A DNA stretch of 64,000 nt. Origin: Haemonchus contortus. Taxonomy: Eukaryota > Nematoda > Chromadorea > Rhabditida > Trichostrongylidae. The stretch spans positions 26,718,544-26,782,543 of the forward strand of contig LS997562.1 in the NCBI GenBank assembly GCA_000469685.2. The letters run 5' to 3'. This document shows, in pieces, positions 10,019 through 22,600 of the stretch. The notes under the pieces are model-generated. The model was not told where the DNA came from and ran no database searches. It saw nothing but the letters and a program-made list of their open reading frames with translations. How positions within the stretch are numbered: position 1 is the first letter of the stretch; each line of letters begins with the position of its first letter. The position numbers and the translations under genes are program-made.

Positions 10019-11810
10019 AATTCTGACTACGGTCTTTCTTTCATCTGCAGACTCTTACAGACTCCTACAACGGTCACTATTGTAATCACAAGAAATTTCA
10101 CTCTGCCCTTTCGCCTCTTGCATGCGAGTGGCATTGAATTATGAAGCTTTCCACATCTAAACCGTATTGAAGGCCTCGCTTAAATATTTTAGCATATTGC
10201 AATAAAATCGACCTGTTGTAGATTCACAACCATATCTATGTTTATAATAGAACTAGCTTTTACAAGAATGACTGATAATATGCTAGTTCAACATATTAAC
10301 CACAGGCATAACTTGACATGAGCATCTCTTGAGTTGAGACCGCAGGCATGACCTGGCGGTATCATAAGTGCGCAATCAAGTAGGTAACTTCAGTTCTGCC
10401 GTTGGCGCGATCCGCTCTTTCATCCCCCGAGCTTGAGTACCGCCCCTCGCCACCTAAGATCCAGTAGCGATGCGGTATCAGAGGACCGCCCACATAGGAC
10501 GAGTATATAAACCCCGTGAATGTATTATTATGGTCGATTTTTGGTCTTTGTGCTAAACGTCGTAATAAACCTTTGTTACACGTCCTAAGTACAACTTTCC
10601 TTTCGTAATTCACCAAATTGGTGCATCGACCGTTGGAAACGATCCTTTCTGCGCCAGCTTTCTCCAGCGAAGGACAGAAGGTTCATCAATCAGCCAATTT
10701 GTTCCACATTCTTCACCTGAAGGAAGCAAAATCCGGCAAACCTTTGACTAAATCACTGGTCAAAACTCGCACTTCTATTCTGATTCTTCCCTGAGGAATA
10801 CAGATATTAGACTTGTCCTGCGCTAGCTCTCCCAGTGAGAGAAAGCAGTACATTTCTATTGTTTCCCACCAGTTGGAATCAAGAAGACTTTCAAGCAATT
10901 TCTTCCACTAAGAAACGAAAAGTAATATTCAAGTCTACTGCATTTCCTCCAGAAGAAAACAGAGCTTGTACATAGAGAATTACCGAGCCTATTCTCTACA
11001 CGGAGAAGAGGTGGGCAACCAGCCAAGTTCTTTTAAGCGAAGTTGAAAGGAACTGGGAAGTTTTCCTGCGAGTCCTTCAAAAAGAACCGAATAACAGGCA
11101 CAAATCTTCTGCACAATCTCTCCAATGTGAGGGAACAGAATATAGCTAGCTACCAAACAAGCTTCTTGAGGACTAGGAAGTTTGGGGAATTTTTGACTAG
11201 ATCACTAGCCGAAAAGTCAAATCTCCACATTATTTCCTTTCTGAGGAACTCAAAGACCCGCGTGGCAGGAAACACATCCTACCCGAAGCCGAGGTCCTCC
11301 AAAAGAGACATCGAATTGAGCCAAAACTTCACACAGTTCAGACGCTCATTCGTTTCGAAGGCTTTTGCTCAAATCCAACAAAGCACAAAAAGCAACAACC
11401 GATTTCAAACAGCTCCAGCATCGAAATGGCGGAGGTTCAGCTGTTCAAGACCAGAGCACGCATGTAAGTTGACCCGTTAAGGCGAGTCAGATCTCGAACT
11501 TTCGGTTAACAGTCAAAAGTGTGTTTCACAGTAGCAAGCGAAAATGCCAGCGATACTTTATTAGACCAAAGAAAAGGACAAAAAAAGTTATAAGACGGCT
11601 ATAATACGGTTAATACAAGTTACAACAAAACAGGGTGATGCTGCCACCTCGTCCTGGCAAAAGGAATAAAGTGTTCTTCATGTGCTGACATTTGGCCTTC
11701 CTTCTCTTGATAATTTTTGTTTTTCAAGTCGGTTTTCCGATGAAAAGAACTCGATCTGAAATCCAAATCCAGATCGATCCCTCCGCTGGGGTTGCCTCTT
11801 TTGTACCTAA
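10019..11810. other. No gene recognised; short spaced direct repeat
   Basis: A stretch near 10742 (TTTGACTAAATCACTGG... to CCTGAGGAAT) recurs in diverged form near 11191 (TTTGACTAGATCACTAG... to TCTGAGGAAC). A frame at 11043-11480 is rich in Ser, Arg and Asn and has no recognisable motif. It may be the decayed leader of the BEL/Pao element that follows, which is a guess. Confidence 0.35.
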
Positions 11811-13790
11811 ATTTTGGCGGAAAACCGCGCATCGACACGCGACCGATGCGAACTTTCCCTATTTGAATTTCTACTAACATCGAAACAACGAAAAATGAAG
11901 AGAAAAATTGCTTCCATTTTAACACAACCATTCACATTCCCAACTGCAAAGGAGGAATGTAAGGTGTGCATAAGAGAGAAAACTGCACGCCGGAACCGCT
12001 TGATAACAACAATCACAAAGGCAAAACAACTCCATGATACCTACGTTGACAAAGCGTTCGAAACAATCAGTTCACGATCGGAACAGAAGGATCGTGAAAA
12101 GCTGACGCTCGAGCTGAACAACCACATGGAGCTCGAGTCAAATGGCCTTGAAATCGCAATAATACAATAGCTAAGCAAGATCGACTTCAGAAAAGAAGAG
12201 TTGGCCCAACAAGCCTCGTTCATAGCGGAGGCCACCAGCATTGCCAACCAGGCTGGTAGCAGCCAACACAATTCCCACTCTCATTACGTTGTATGAGCAC
12301 ACGAGGTGCTGCCCCTGTGCAATGTAGAACTTCGAGCCCTCTGCTCGAAGTTCCATCACACTCTAGGGACTACGGAGAGTTCAACACCTGGTCAGCCTTC
12401 GAATCCCTCATACACAACCAGACGGACTTGAGTGACCAAGAAAATTCTTTTTCCTGAAACAAACACTGAAGGGAAAAGCCGCTGCTTCAATCAGCAGCAT
12501 TCAGTCATGGCAAATATAATGTCGCGCTTAATGTACTCAAGAAGCAGTACGACAGACCATCAGGCATGGCCGATATCTTAATGAACGAGATTGGGCATCT
12601 GCCTAGGGCTCAAGAAAACTCGAGGAGCTGTCAAAATACATAAAATTCCATAACTTCTCGCATCGTACACCTAGGACAAATTGGAGTGCCAATGAGCGCA
12701 GACAGAGTATGGCTACGTCTTATCCTCTCCAAATTAAAAGAGAATATCACAGAAATAGAATAAATTTACAGAGCCAAGTAATTAAGAAAAAAAAAATAAA
12801 AGTGGCCCAGTTGCCCAGCACTCGATGTGAAGGATATTCTTGATGCCGTTAATGAAATCACTACTCTTCAAGAAACTACCAAACTAACGACAAAGACGCT
12901 CATCGGTACTCAAACCGCCCGAACCATACAGAACAACGCCAGAGGACATAACGGGGACGCAACCAAAGGACGCAGTTCCCCAGTGATCGAATGAGACACA
13001 CATGTCTGTGTGGAGAGTCGCACTCACCACAACAATGCGCCATGTTCCCTACACCTGAGACTCGGCGAATGGAAGCCCGATAAAACTGACGGCTCAAGAT
13101 TTTGCACAGTAATGGGACCTTGTTCAAAATGCCAGGATGATCACCATGCCTCACTCTGCATAAGATCGAGCAGTGGTCTGGAATCTATGATCCTACCTAA
13201 TCGTGGGTAAAACTAACCACCGAACTCCACTCAGCATGGAGCTGCAAGGTTGCCGTTTCCATCGCAAACCAACCGCTTCACACAGCCAACACCAAAAAAT
13301 AACAATCACTCGAGAGAAACAAACAGAGTGCAAACATTGCATGCTGCTCCTGCGCGGAACGTCACTACAGAATCGGAACGACCGGTATCAGGACATTGCG
13401 TACTGCAAATGGCCTCTGCTATGATCTTCGATGAAGCCAGGAGAGATTATTCAGTCACTATTCTTCTTGATTCAGGAGCTTAGAAAAGCTTCATAAAGGC
13501 AGAGATGAGAAACAGATTCAGGCTGCCAACAATAAGCTCCACGTCATTCACCACAACAGGAATGGGAGAGTTTCAAAACCTTCAAATTGTCGGTTTTCAC
13601 GAAGAAGAAACTGACGTGGACTACCAAAACCGCTCTACTAACAGTAGCTGACAAGAGCCCTTCTCTCGTGCCGGCAGCCTGGGGTGGGCAGGGAAGTTGG
13701 ATACCTCAAGGGCACATTTTTTGAGTCCTTGCATGGAGATCGGAACAAGATCTTTGTAGCCAGCGACCTCTTCGCCTAGAACTAGGCACA
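11811..13790 (+). mobile_element. BEL/Pao LTR-retrotransposon remnant: gag, zinc knuckle, protease
   Basis: Decayed polyprotein on the plus strand. The gag part has an early coiled-coil-like block (TARRNRLITTITKAKQLHDT), then FNTWSAFESLIHNQTDLSDQ, FFFLKQTLKGKAAASISS and NVALNVLKKQYDRPSG. These are the ordered blocks of BEL/Pao gag, including LKG-A and L---YG/DRP. A zinc-knuckle-like stretch begins near 12995 (CLCGESHSPQQC, then CSKCQDDHHASLC). Near 13458 the frame reads SVTILLDSGA, a stop, then KSFIKAEMRN, which is the retroviral-type aspartic protease active-site region. Many stops and frameshifts are present. No reverse transcriptase or LTR was found; the Merlin remnant follows immediately. 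Confidence 0.82.
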
Positions 13791-13794
13791 ACGA

Positions 13795-14430
13795 AGGAGA
13801 TGGCTCGATCGCTCGAGGTTAACGAGGAAACCGTCCAGCAATGGAGTCAATGGTTCCGAGATGTGCTCGTCGAGCACTACACGAACAACGTTGTACAGAT
13901 TTTCGGACCTAACACCATCGTGTAGGTCGACGAAACAAACATCGTGCGCTGCAAGTACAACATTGGTCGTGTCGTCCGCAAAGATTGGCTCGTCGTTGGC
14001 ATCCAGGACGGTACGAAGCTGGTCTTCATTGAAATCGTCGATAAGCGCGATGCAGCCACTTTGGAAAGAATCAGCCGACAGCAGGTCGCTCCAGGGGAAC
14101 CGTTCGGACTGATATGTGGTGTGGTTACAATAACCTCTCCAATCTCGATTACACCCGCGAGACGGCTGACCATAGGGTCAATTTTGTGAATCCGAAGTCC
14201 ACACTCAGCGTATTGAAGGGTTGTGGTCTAGCCTGAAGGACAAGATCCACAGAAGGCACGGCCTCAGGGGCGATCTATGGGGTGACCACTTCATCGAAGC
14301 GCTGTGGAAGTGGCAGTATGACAGCGAACGTCTTTTCTGTACGAGCTGTGGAGGCTTATCTCGCTCCAGTATCTCTGGAAGATCCGCTGAAGTAGCTAAC
14401 CAACGGCGCTATTCAGGGCCGCAAAAATGC
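13795..14430 (+). mobile_element. Merlin DNA-transposon transposase remnant (ISXO2-like domain)
   Basis: Transposase with a DDE fold related to bacterial IS1016/ISXO2. The plus strand reads ARSLEVNEETVQQWSQWFRD, then V-stop-VDETNIVRCKYNIGRVV, KDWLVVGIQDGTKLVFIEIV and DKRDAATLERI. A frame change leads to MWCGYNNLSNLDYTRETADH and RVNFVNPKS. After another change come HTQRIEGLWSSLKDKIHRRH and GDHFIEALWKWQY. VDE holds the first acidic residue, and H-Q-IEG-W--LK is the hallmark C-terminal block. One stop plus two or more frameshifts mark it inactive. Terminal repeats were not found. It abuts the BEL/Pao remnant. Confidence 0.85.
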
Positions 14431-15914
14431 ATTTCAGACAAATACTAACGTGTATTCTAATGTATAGATAAAAATAATCAACTCTTCCTTAGTCTCTGGC
14501 TCACTTATTGAGGCATTTAAGAGATAACGGCTTAGAAGGGCCTCTTACTAAGGCTTAAAATCGACTCAGAAAAAGAATATCCATAATATGCAGGCATATC
14601 AACATGTGCCAAGAGTTAGTTTGTTCTAAATAACGAAACACATCAGTACAACCTCACCATTCCTTCCCAGACTCAGGCCCAGTACTGTCTCGTTGGAAAG
14701 AGCGTCATACGAGCAGGGTGCCGTGCCGCCGCGTGGTCCCCCCGCCCCAATTAGCACCGAAAATTCTACCCGAATTTCACAAAACAACGCAATTTAAATA
14801 TGGTGAACATATGTATATATATATGTACATTTTATCGTGAAAACATCAATATAGACAAGCCAGAAAAAAGGCAGCTGGCTCACGCTCAGAATAAGGAAAT
14901 CGCGATCTGTTGCCTATGGTCTTAGCAGTAACCTACTGTTGAGGTAACTGTGTGACTAACTAAACTAGGCGTTCTAGACGGGTGATTAGCGAGTTATTGC
15001 TGGTTGTGGTAGAAGATTCTGGGACGACGAAAAGACGTGATCAATTAGATAATAAAAACTGTGATGATAGTCATAATGTAATAGTAAACTACTGACCAAA
15101 ATTTTTCTATCCATCTGGTATTGACTTCGGTCAGCCCGGAGTGATTCTACAGTTACTTTTTTCGACCTACTCAAACCCCTTCCTTGAAAAATTGGGATGC
15201 TTGGTTGACAAGCTCTAGTCTAATCTATAGTTAGGGATTTGATTTATCACTTTATCAATCTATTTCAATAAATTTTCTACTTTCACATGTAAGCAATTGA
15301 GGAACTCACCTATCAACGCTGACGAGAATGGTCAAACCATCAGTCCTACCAGCACCACGGATTTTTCATACCACTATAAGATTCAAAAAATAACAAAACA
15401 AAAAATAACAAACCTCGGAGCCCCGTAGAACACTACAAAAAAGAAACAATAATGACGCCGATACGACCTTATACATATATGGTTGCCTTGTCTCTACATG
15501 CCACGATGTCTCTATGTGCTTTGTCTCTATATGCGACGTGGCATAGACACGTCCTTACGGGATAAACACATTGATACAAAAAAATGGAATAATACCACAT
15601 GAAACATGTTAACCAAGTGACATGTCAATGAGATCCCTATACGTCACGGAGATCCTCTTCAATACTGTCTACGCGACCATTTGTAAGGAAGTCAGGCTCT
15701 GACTGCTTTCATTTGCATTGTTGTCCCTTTTCTGCTTCATGAGGTGCGGATGGCGTTCAGCTTTGACATTCCAAAACGGCTGCCTTTGCCCATGAAGGTG
15801 AAGAGATTATGATCAAGGAAACAAAGTTGTTTAGGCTTTGTTTTTTCGGTAAGGCTCAACCGAAATAATTACTTATTTTTTGCCTAACCTCCTGCTGTCC
15901 AGACTCGCTACTAC
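14431..15914. other. No gene recognised
   Basis: AT-rich sequence with a short TATATA tract near 14812-14830. No frame has coding character on either strand, and no repeat is shared with the rest of the window. Confidence 0.4.
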
Positions 15915-16393
15915 CAGTAATCTGGTGCGGAAATGCCAGCACCGCTGACCTCATATGCTTCTGCGTCTCACACATATGAATATAACGTTTATCAGTATGT
16001 GCAGAAAATATAGAGATCTGTCCGGTTGTACTGAATAGTAGAAATCAGCGAGTATGCAGGTGAGGCGCTAGAGGTTGAAGGACGAGGGGCTCAGAGGTGA
16101 CAGGCAGGAGGTGCATCGACAATGGACGGCAAGCTTGATCGTCAGACGGAGGCATTGTCGACTGTACACTTTGAGAAGCTGGCGGCGAGCCTTAATACGC
16201 CTGATGCTATGGGTCATGGATACAATGAATTAACATTCCCATGCGCGCTGGTTAAGCAATGTTGTCTAATGAAAGGAAAGGGACTCCCTTTGATCCCAAC
16301 CCCTACAACAACTAGAGAACTACTCAGCTGATAGGGTCCACTTCTCTCAGACTCTTCCTTCCCCTACAGTCAGCTTTCTCACGCACTTTTGCC
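15915..16393. repeat. Dispersed repeat D, copy 2
   Basis: Direct-orientation copy of 9581-10018. It carries about 34 extra bases after GCTTCTGCGT (roughly 15967-16000) that copy 1 lacks. The two copies flank the BEL/Pao and Merlin remnants, but 5.9 kb apart and without LTR features, so they are better read as independent dispersed repeats. Confidence 0.75.
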
Positions 16394-18387
16394 CTTTATC
16401 ACGTTGACGATGAGCCAATTTTTTCGTGTCTGTGGATGACACAGTTTCTTTCTTGGAAATTTGTTATTTCTCGAAAAAATGAGTGATTACATTCAAAAAC
16501 ATTTGAAATCCGCAAACCTTCCAGCAATATTCAAAATTTGCCCAAGATTTGCGGCTACTCGGGGTAATTTCAAATTTGGCGGTGATAAATTTGAATTAGT
16601 GGTATAAAAATAGGATCTCTGAGAGTATTATTATCCTTACGACTATTTTTGTCATCATTAGTGTCCCGGATATTGAAATGGAAAACTCAGCGAAATTTTT
16701 GACCACTGGCTGCTCGACAGCGACGATGATGCTGCAGGTGGTTTAGACGGCGACGATATGGCTCCTGCGGTTGATCCTGTCTTGTATTTGTATTATTCAT
16801 CTTGGAATTAATTTAATAGGTGGCCGGTGCTATTTTGGACACTTATAAGCCTAAATTGAAAATCTGCACAAAAAACGGAACGAGCACACACATTTTAATC
16901 GAAGAATGCACCGTCGCGCAGCACTGCCGACATCGTCCCATGAAACAGACTGGCTGTCGCGCACCATCGCGCGACATTGTCGTCAACGTGTTATATTACG
17001 GTCCCTCCACCATTAGACTCTTACAGTACATGCATGAGGGTACCTTGGTTTCGCGCCGTTTACATTTAGTACTGAGGCATGGTCTGCAGCCAAAGCGATC
17101 CTGACAAGGGTGCCAACCATCAAGCCCCATGCTACCAAAACTCGAAGCAGGTGAACAGGTCGTTTTGAATCATCACCAAACACTGGTTTTTTAGTGGTTC
17201 CAGAAGGAGCTCACAGTCATTATGGTAACTAGCATGTATGGCACGAGAAAGTCTTAGTGTGACACTCATGGCTGTAAAATTAGCTCAGAACGGTGAAAAG
17301 TACTCATTGCAGCCGTGCAAAACAATGCATAAGACAAAATCTATTCGAACCTAGCAGAGATAGAGTTCCTGATATGCAGCCACCGCTCTTCTTAACGTAC
17401 TGTTTTCGTCCCGCGATACCATCTCAGGCCCATATAACACTGTCTCAATGATTAAAAGATTACCGCAAAAACACGCAGCATTAATGGTAGACATGCTGTG
17501 CTTTCGCAGATGAACGCCTTCGCCTCCACGAGTTCCTATGTGCAGGCGTGAAGCAATATTCAATGGCATCGGAGCACAGAGTTTTTTCAAAAAACTAGTT
17601 CAAAGTGTGTCAGGACCCTCGCCCCCTATTTTTTTTTTTGAAATCTACATGCCCAATATTTTCATACGTCCTATTGCTTCTACAATTAATTTCACCACAA
17701 AAGACATTGGAGGAAGCCCTACGGCAAAGGAGTGCCGTTCTCTAAAATAACCCATGATCCAATAAGTCACTCCGATAGAACTATTTTCGCGGTTTCCTTA
17801 TGCCACTTAGCCTACTGGCGATACTAAGCGAGTGCCTTCCTTTGTTGGTACATTAAGAGGCTTAACTCTCACATGTTCCATATTCTGTAGTAATGAATTC
17901 ATATGGGGGACCCTCTTGGAGGAAGCGAAGGGCTGCTAAGCGAAGCGCTAATGCCGAACATTGAGGTCCCTACGGCTTTTTTTCAGTCTTTTTGTTTCAG
18001 GCGTTCGGTAAAGGCTTTCATTAGCCCTTAAAACAGCTAGGTGAATGCAAAAACAGCTACCATTCTGCTGCGACTCCTTCTGGCAGTTACAATCCATTCG
18101 CGACATAACGCGGTCACTTGCCTCTAATGAGACCAGCTACACCTAGGAAAATCTGTTCTCGCCAGCAATCTTGTCGCACTTAAAACCGTTGACAGCGCAC
18201 AATAGTCAGGAGAATTACTACCTTCCTATGCACCACCGCACTGACCTCGGCTCTGGCAATAGATCAAGCTTTTTTCGGAAATAGCGAGCGCCTTGACCAT
18301 CCGAACCGGAACTGGACAGCGACGCATTCATTCATTTCAAATCTCTGCCGTTCGAATGATTTTCCCTCGAGTGGTTAACCGGACGCA
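16394..18387. other. No gene recognised
   Basis: Contains a plus-strand frame at 16820-17104 and a minus-strand frame at 17351-17590. Neither has a recognisable motif or a convincing splice context. A 10-base T run lies near 17630. Confidence 0.35.
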
Positions 18388-18966
18388 ACTTAACAGAGAA
18401 GGGTAGTTAACTTGCCATGGAAATTTGAATGGTCACCTAGGAGTATTAAGAAAGTTTTAAATGCTTCCAACGAAGCGAAACAAAGTGTAATGAACAGCGG
18501 AACTACTTACACAGAAAAGTTATGAGCGCTCACGTTTCGCTTGAAAGTAGTGCCAGGTGTCAAGGTGACGTGGCGGTAGTGCTCTCGTCTACAGGCGAGG
18601 GAACTTCATGTTCACAGAAAGGCCTCCGTTTTAGAAAGCTTTCCCACTAATGAAATGATGGAATAAGAACAGAGCTGTAGCGTGAAGCTGTATTCAGGTC
18701 AGATCCAGGATTTTGATTTCTTATGTAAATGTATTCGCTCCGAGAAGCACCGAGTGGACATCTATGGTAGCTTTTACAGAGATAATTATGGCCTCAGAGT
18801 GGCATACCGCAATTGTGACATTGTCCTCTCTCTACCCTTGTGTTGTTGCTCGAGGTCTTATTTTGATCTGTCCATATGTTTTGACTAGATGTTTTTTCTT
18901 GCTGGTATTTCGTAGCAGCACGCGATGCGAAAGTCTAACAAAGTTGGCGAACCACGGACGAAACTT

Positions 18967-19040
18967 GGGCCTCGGACGGGACTCGAACCCGTAATCGTGC
19001 TACACGGGCACCGTGCTATATCCCTCACACTACCGAGACC
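18967..19040 (-). pseudogene. tRNA-like sequence, anticodon position GTG
   Basis: About 74 nt that folds as a cloverleaf. The acceptor strands GGTCTCG and CGAGGCC pair over seven positions with one G-T. A T-arm ACGGG-TTCGAGT-CCCGT has a perfect box B. A four-pair anticodon stem GTGC/GCAC encloses CCGTGTA. The base before the anticodon is C instead of the near-universal T, and the D-arm is irregular. It does not resemble authentic tRNA-His elsewhere, so it is more likely a tRNA-derived repeat head or pseudogene than a working tRNA. Confidence 0.45.
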
Positions 19041-19043
19041 TCG

Positions 19044-19297
19044 CTTGGCAGTGCAGTGGCAAGTGGCGCACTACCACGGACTATGGCCGGTCGATTCCGG
19101 AACGATATTCCGGAGTCTGTTTGTTCGTACCAGATTCGTATGGGATGATAAAAGCACTGACTCGTACATCGGCTGGCCACCGTAAGCCATTATTCAGGTC
19201 ACATACGCATTCATTACGCCACTACGATTCTGAATGGAAGTCGAATGCGGGGCCGCATCCCTCACACGGGATTGATTACCGCCAAAAAGACTTGGTC
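19044..19297 (+). mobile_element. tRNA-derived SINE, copy nested in a TIR element
   Basis: Shares with 53101-53395 the head CAAGTGGCGCAC (A-box region), a decayed B box (GGTCGATTCCGG), the block GATAAAAGYACTGACTYGTAC followed by GGCTGGCCACCG, and the tail CACGGGATTGATTACCGCC. The head is slightly rearranged and the B box lacks the exact consensus. Confidence 0.75.
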
Positions 19298-19646
19298 CCT
19301 TAACGGATTTCACTGTCCATTACACTTTGTTTCGCTTCATAAGAAGCATTCAAAAATTCCTCAGTATACCTAAGTATCCATTCAAATTCCTACGGCAGGT
19401 TAACTACCCTTCCCTGGTAAGTTGCTGTTCAGACACTAAGGATTTTTTTCACAACAGAGTATAACATTATAGGCATTTTTTTATTATCGACCCACTTTTC
19501 ACAATCTGATAACAACAACAAATTTTAGAGTGAGGAAACTATCAGAAAATGATGAAACAGGCTAGAAATTTCCACAAGAGGAAAATAATCAACAAATAGG
19601 ACAACTTAACAATTTGAGCGATTATTTTTGCAGAGCGAATAGTATA

Positions 19647-22600
19647 CTATTTGGCTCCATAGGTTCGAGGGTACCACACACTATCCTGATTCCAACATTT
19701 CTCTAGATCATCAATGGCTGTAGCATCATAACGATCGATGAAAGACTGAATCACACCCGTTGCCGTAGAATCATACGATATCAGGTCTACTTCGCCTGAA
19801 ATTTACCTCAATAACTCAATCTCATAACAAGTATAAATGGTTTTTGCATTGCAATTATTAGACGATATATGCTTTTCTAGGTGTCATGTTTCAGGTGAAA
19901 TTCCCATCAAACACTACACCTTACCCCAAATGAGTTGCTAAATCCATTGGCAACTGAAAAGATGCCTTGTATACGAGTGAAGTTGACCACGATACGGCTC
20001 AGGTTCACGTTAGAAAAGAAAATTGTGACTGGGGATACTACTACCTAAGATTAGGTGAAGGTGAAGCTGCTCCGTTGCGATTGAAAACAATGCAACCGAG
20101 CGTGACAACGTGAAAGTCCTCGAATATTCATTCTTCACAGTCCAAATATATGCCACTATTGATGGACGATTTTTTTTTCACTGAGTTGGTCCCTCTCTCT
20201 CAACTCCTTAACATCGCGTTGATGTTAAATATCTTCCTTTCTCCTCTCAGAAGCATGAAACGAAAACGACTAAAGAGATAAATGAAAAGGACAAAAACGA
20301 AAAATGACCAAAGAGATAAATAAAAAGGACAAGGAAAAGACCACTTAGTGAGAAAAGCGAGCAATTTTTTTTGCCTATGGAAACATCCCGCGACTCCAGG
20401 CTTCAACTTGCCCCACCATCAACCAAATCTCTGGCCGAGGGCTTTTTTTCGATGCGTTGATATATGTTGAAGACTGGACGGGTGTTTTGAAGACGTTATA
20501 TATGTACACGAATGGTAAGCAGTTTACTGTGTTAAAAAATAAGAAAATGAGAAAATAACGTCGCGAAATACCTGAGAGTGCCAGAGTCAATCTCTCAACT
20601 CTATCCGAAGTCAGCTAGCAATAAGTTTTATCATGGGACCTAATTGTTAGGTTGATGCATAATTAATGCGGATTTTTTCGCGGCCTTTTTTCTCCCGATG
20701 GAATTCTAATATTGAGTTCGGGTTTTTTCTAGAAATGATCTACTTGATTTCTTCTACAAGAATATTCCCAAGAAACCCTCCGCGTATTCGCGTAATTAGG
20801 CTTAATTACTTCGAGAAAGATTGGAAGATGGCCCAGTCATTCCGCGATCTCAGTAACTTCTCGGCAATCGAACAATCATTCAGAGCCAACCAAGAAATGG
20901 GACCTGCCCCTAAACCTGCAATATTCACCAGCAGGAATTTTTATGGATTATCTCGTTAACCGTTCATTGAAAAAATGGCTAGAGAATAGAAGTTACGTCG
21001 ATTTGGATGACTTGATGGCCGATGTCAAGGCGAGGATCGCCCGTAGGGATCAAAACTTCTTCGCTTTTGGGATCCCACTAACTAATCAATAAGAAGCAGT
21101 GCTTGACGTAGATGGTGAATAAGTTCCGGAGTAATCATTTGAATATGTCTTTGCTTAGTATTTCTATAGTTTCCTTAAGTAAAATTTGCTGGAAAAAATC
21201 CGCAACAATTCCGCAATAATTATGCATCAACCTAATATTTCGAGGCAGATAAAATGCAGGGGAAATAGAAATTATCAAATAATCGTGTTTTGACCGCAAG
21301 GAGGCCATGTGTACTTTCACTAGATCACCTAATGAACGATCGCCGAAAAGTTATCGAGATCGTGGAATGACTGGGCCACCTTCCAATCTTTCTCGAAGTA
21401 ATTAAGCCTAATTCCGCGAATATGCGGAGGGTTTCTTGAGAATATTCTTGTAGAGGAAATCAAGTAGATCATTTCTAGAAAAAACCCGAACTTAATACTT
21501 AAATTCTATCGAGAGAAAAAAAGCCGCGAAAAAATCCGCAATAATTATGCATCAACCTAATAGTTACCTGGTTTCAACAGGGTATCGCGAAGGGGACACG
21601 TGATAAGCAGTGATAAAGAAATGAAAACGTGATAAGGATCAACGATGGATTGTAGCTCAAAAAAGTCGCTTACAAAGGCACCGAAGAACATCAAGATTAG
21701 ACGGGGTTGAAAATTTGTTCATCATTTCAACAAGGAAGCAGACTGACAAAAACTCGTGGTGGTAAGATGAAAATAAAGGACAAAACAACTATCAATAATT
21801 AACGACAGGGAACAATTGGCAACAGCGGCAGATGAAAGTAGTACGCTTAGAGTCAATGCACCTTCGAACTAGAAATGGGGATTTCCACTGAAGCGGACGA
21901 CCAGGATTAGGAGCGGGCTCAAGCAGTCATCTATCACCTACTTTCTGCACGTTTCTCGATTTGTCATTTGAGAAAGCAAGAGTGCGTACCTTTATCATTT
22001 ATCTTCGTGTTAGCCTGCACAAATATACGTCGTGGCTTACGGCGGGCAATACAGATATCCCGCCAGCGAAGTTCCCGCTCCGTAATTTTGCCGTAGCTTT
22101 CAAACAACTTCGTACCACCTTCCAAATCTGCAGTTGATTTGTAAGCCTAAATAAAAATTTTGTTTAAAAACTCAAAACAATTCTCGAATTCGTAAGAGAA
22201 CGTATGGAAAACAAAGCGTAAACGGTTACCACAAATAGAAATATTTGTAATAAATCCTACTACATACAATTCGCTAGTTGTGTGTATGTAGGTTAGTTTC
22301 TGTTAGTGCTGGCGCATGTGTATATTGTATATGTATGTGTTTATGTATATTGTGCATGTAGGGAATAACTACTCTCCTCTGAACCTAGTTGGTAAAAATT
22401 TGGACAGGACATGGGCGACAGTATGGTAACACTGACAGTTGTGACAGGAACCTATAACTATTGATAGGATATTTACCCTCAGAAACAGGTGCCACAGAAT
22501 AAGTTATGCCTTCTGTGTGAAAGAAGCCTTGCATTTGGTGGATTCGTGAGTGTAAAAGGAAGCAACGTGAGCTGATAAGTGGAGAAAGAAGATGAAAGCC

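Larger units (their letters stand above)
18388..19424. mobile_element. Long-TIR DNA element carrying a tRNA-like sequence and a SINE
   Basis: The outer arms (about 18388-18500 and 19318-19424) are imperfect reverse complements. The left begins AACTTAACAGAGAAGGGTAG; the right, complemented, begins AACTTACCAGGGAAGGGTAG. The match continues inward through GTTAACYTGCC and a second conserved block, TTTCGCTTC with GTGTAATG. No transposase lies between, so it is non-autonomous. The interior holds the tRNA-like sequence at 18967 and a SINE at 19044. The terminus resembles that of the element at 43531. Confidence 0.65.

Noticed and set aside
10616..10640. Short similarity to the 3' end of the tRNA-Gly sequence (TTGGTGCATCGACCG)
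   Set aside because: Only about 15-18 bases. No cloverleaf follows.
12041..12271. Minus-strand hydrophobic frame resembling a small membrane protein
   Set aside because: Antisense shadow of the BEL/Pao gag frame on the plus strand.
18925..19185. Plus-strand frame with GPRTGLEPVIVLHGH
   Set aside because: Shadow of the minus-strand tRNA-like sequence and the SINE head, not a protein.
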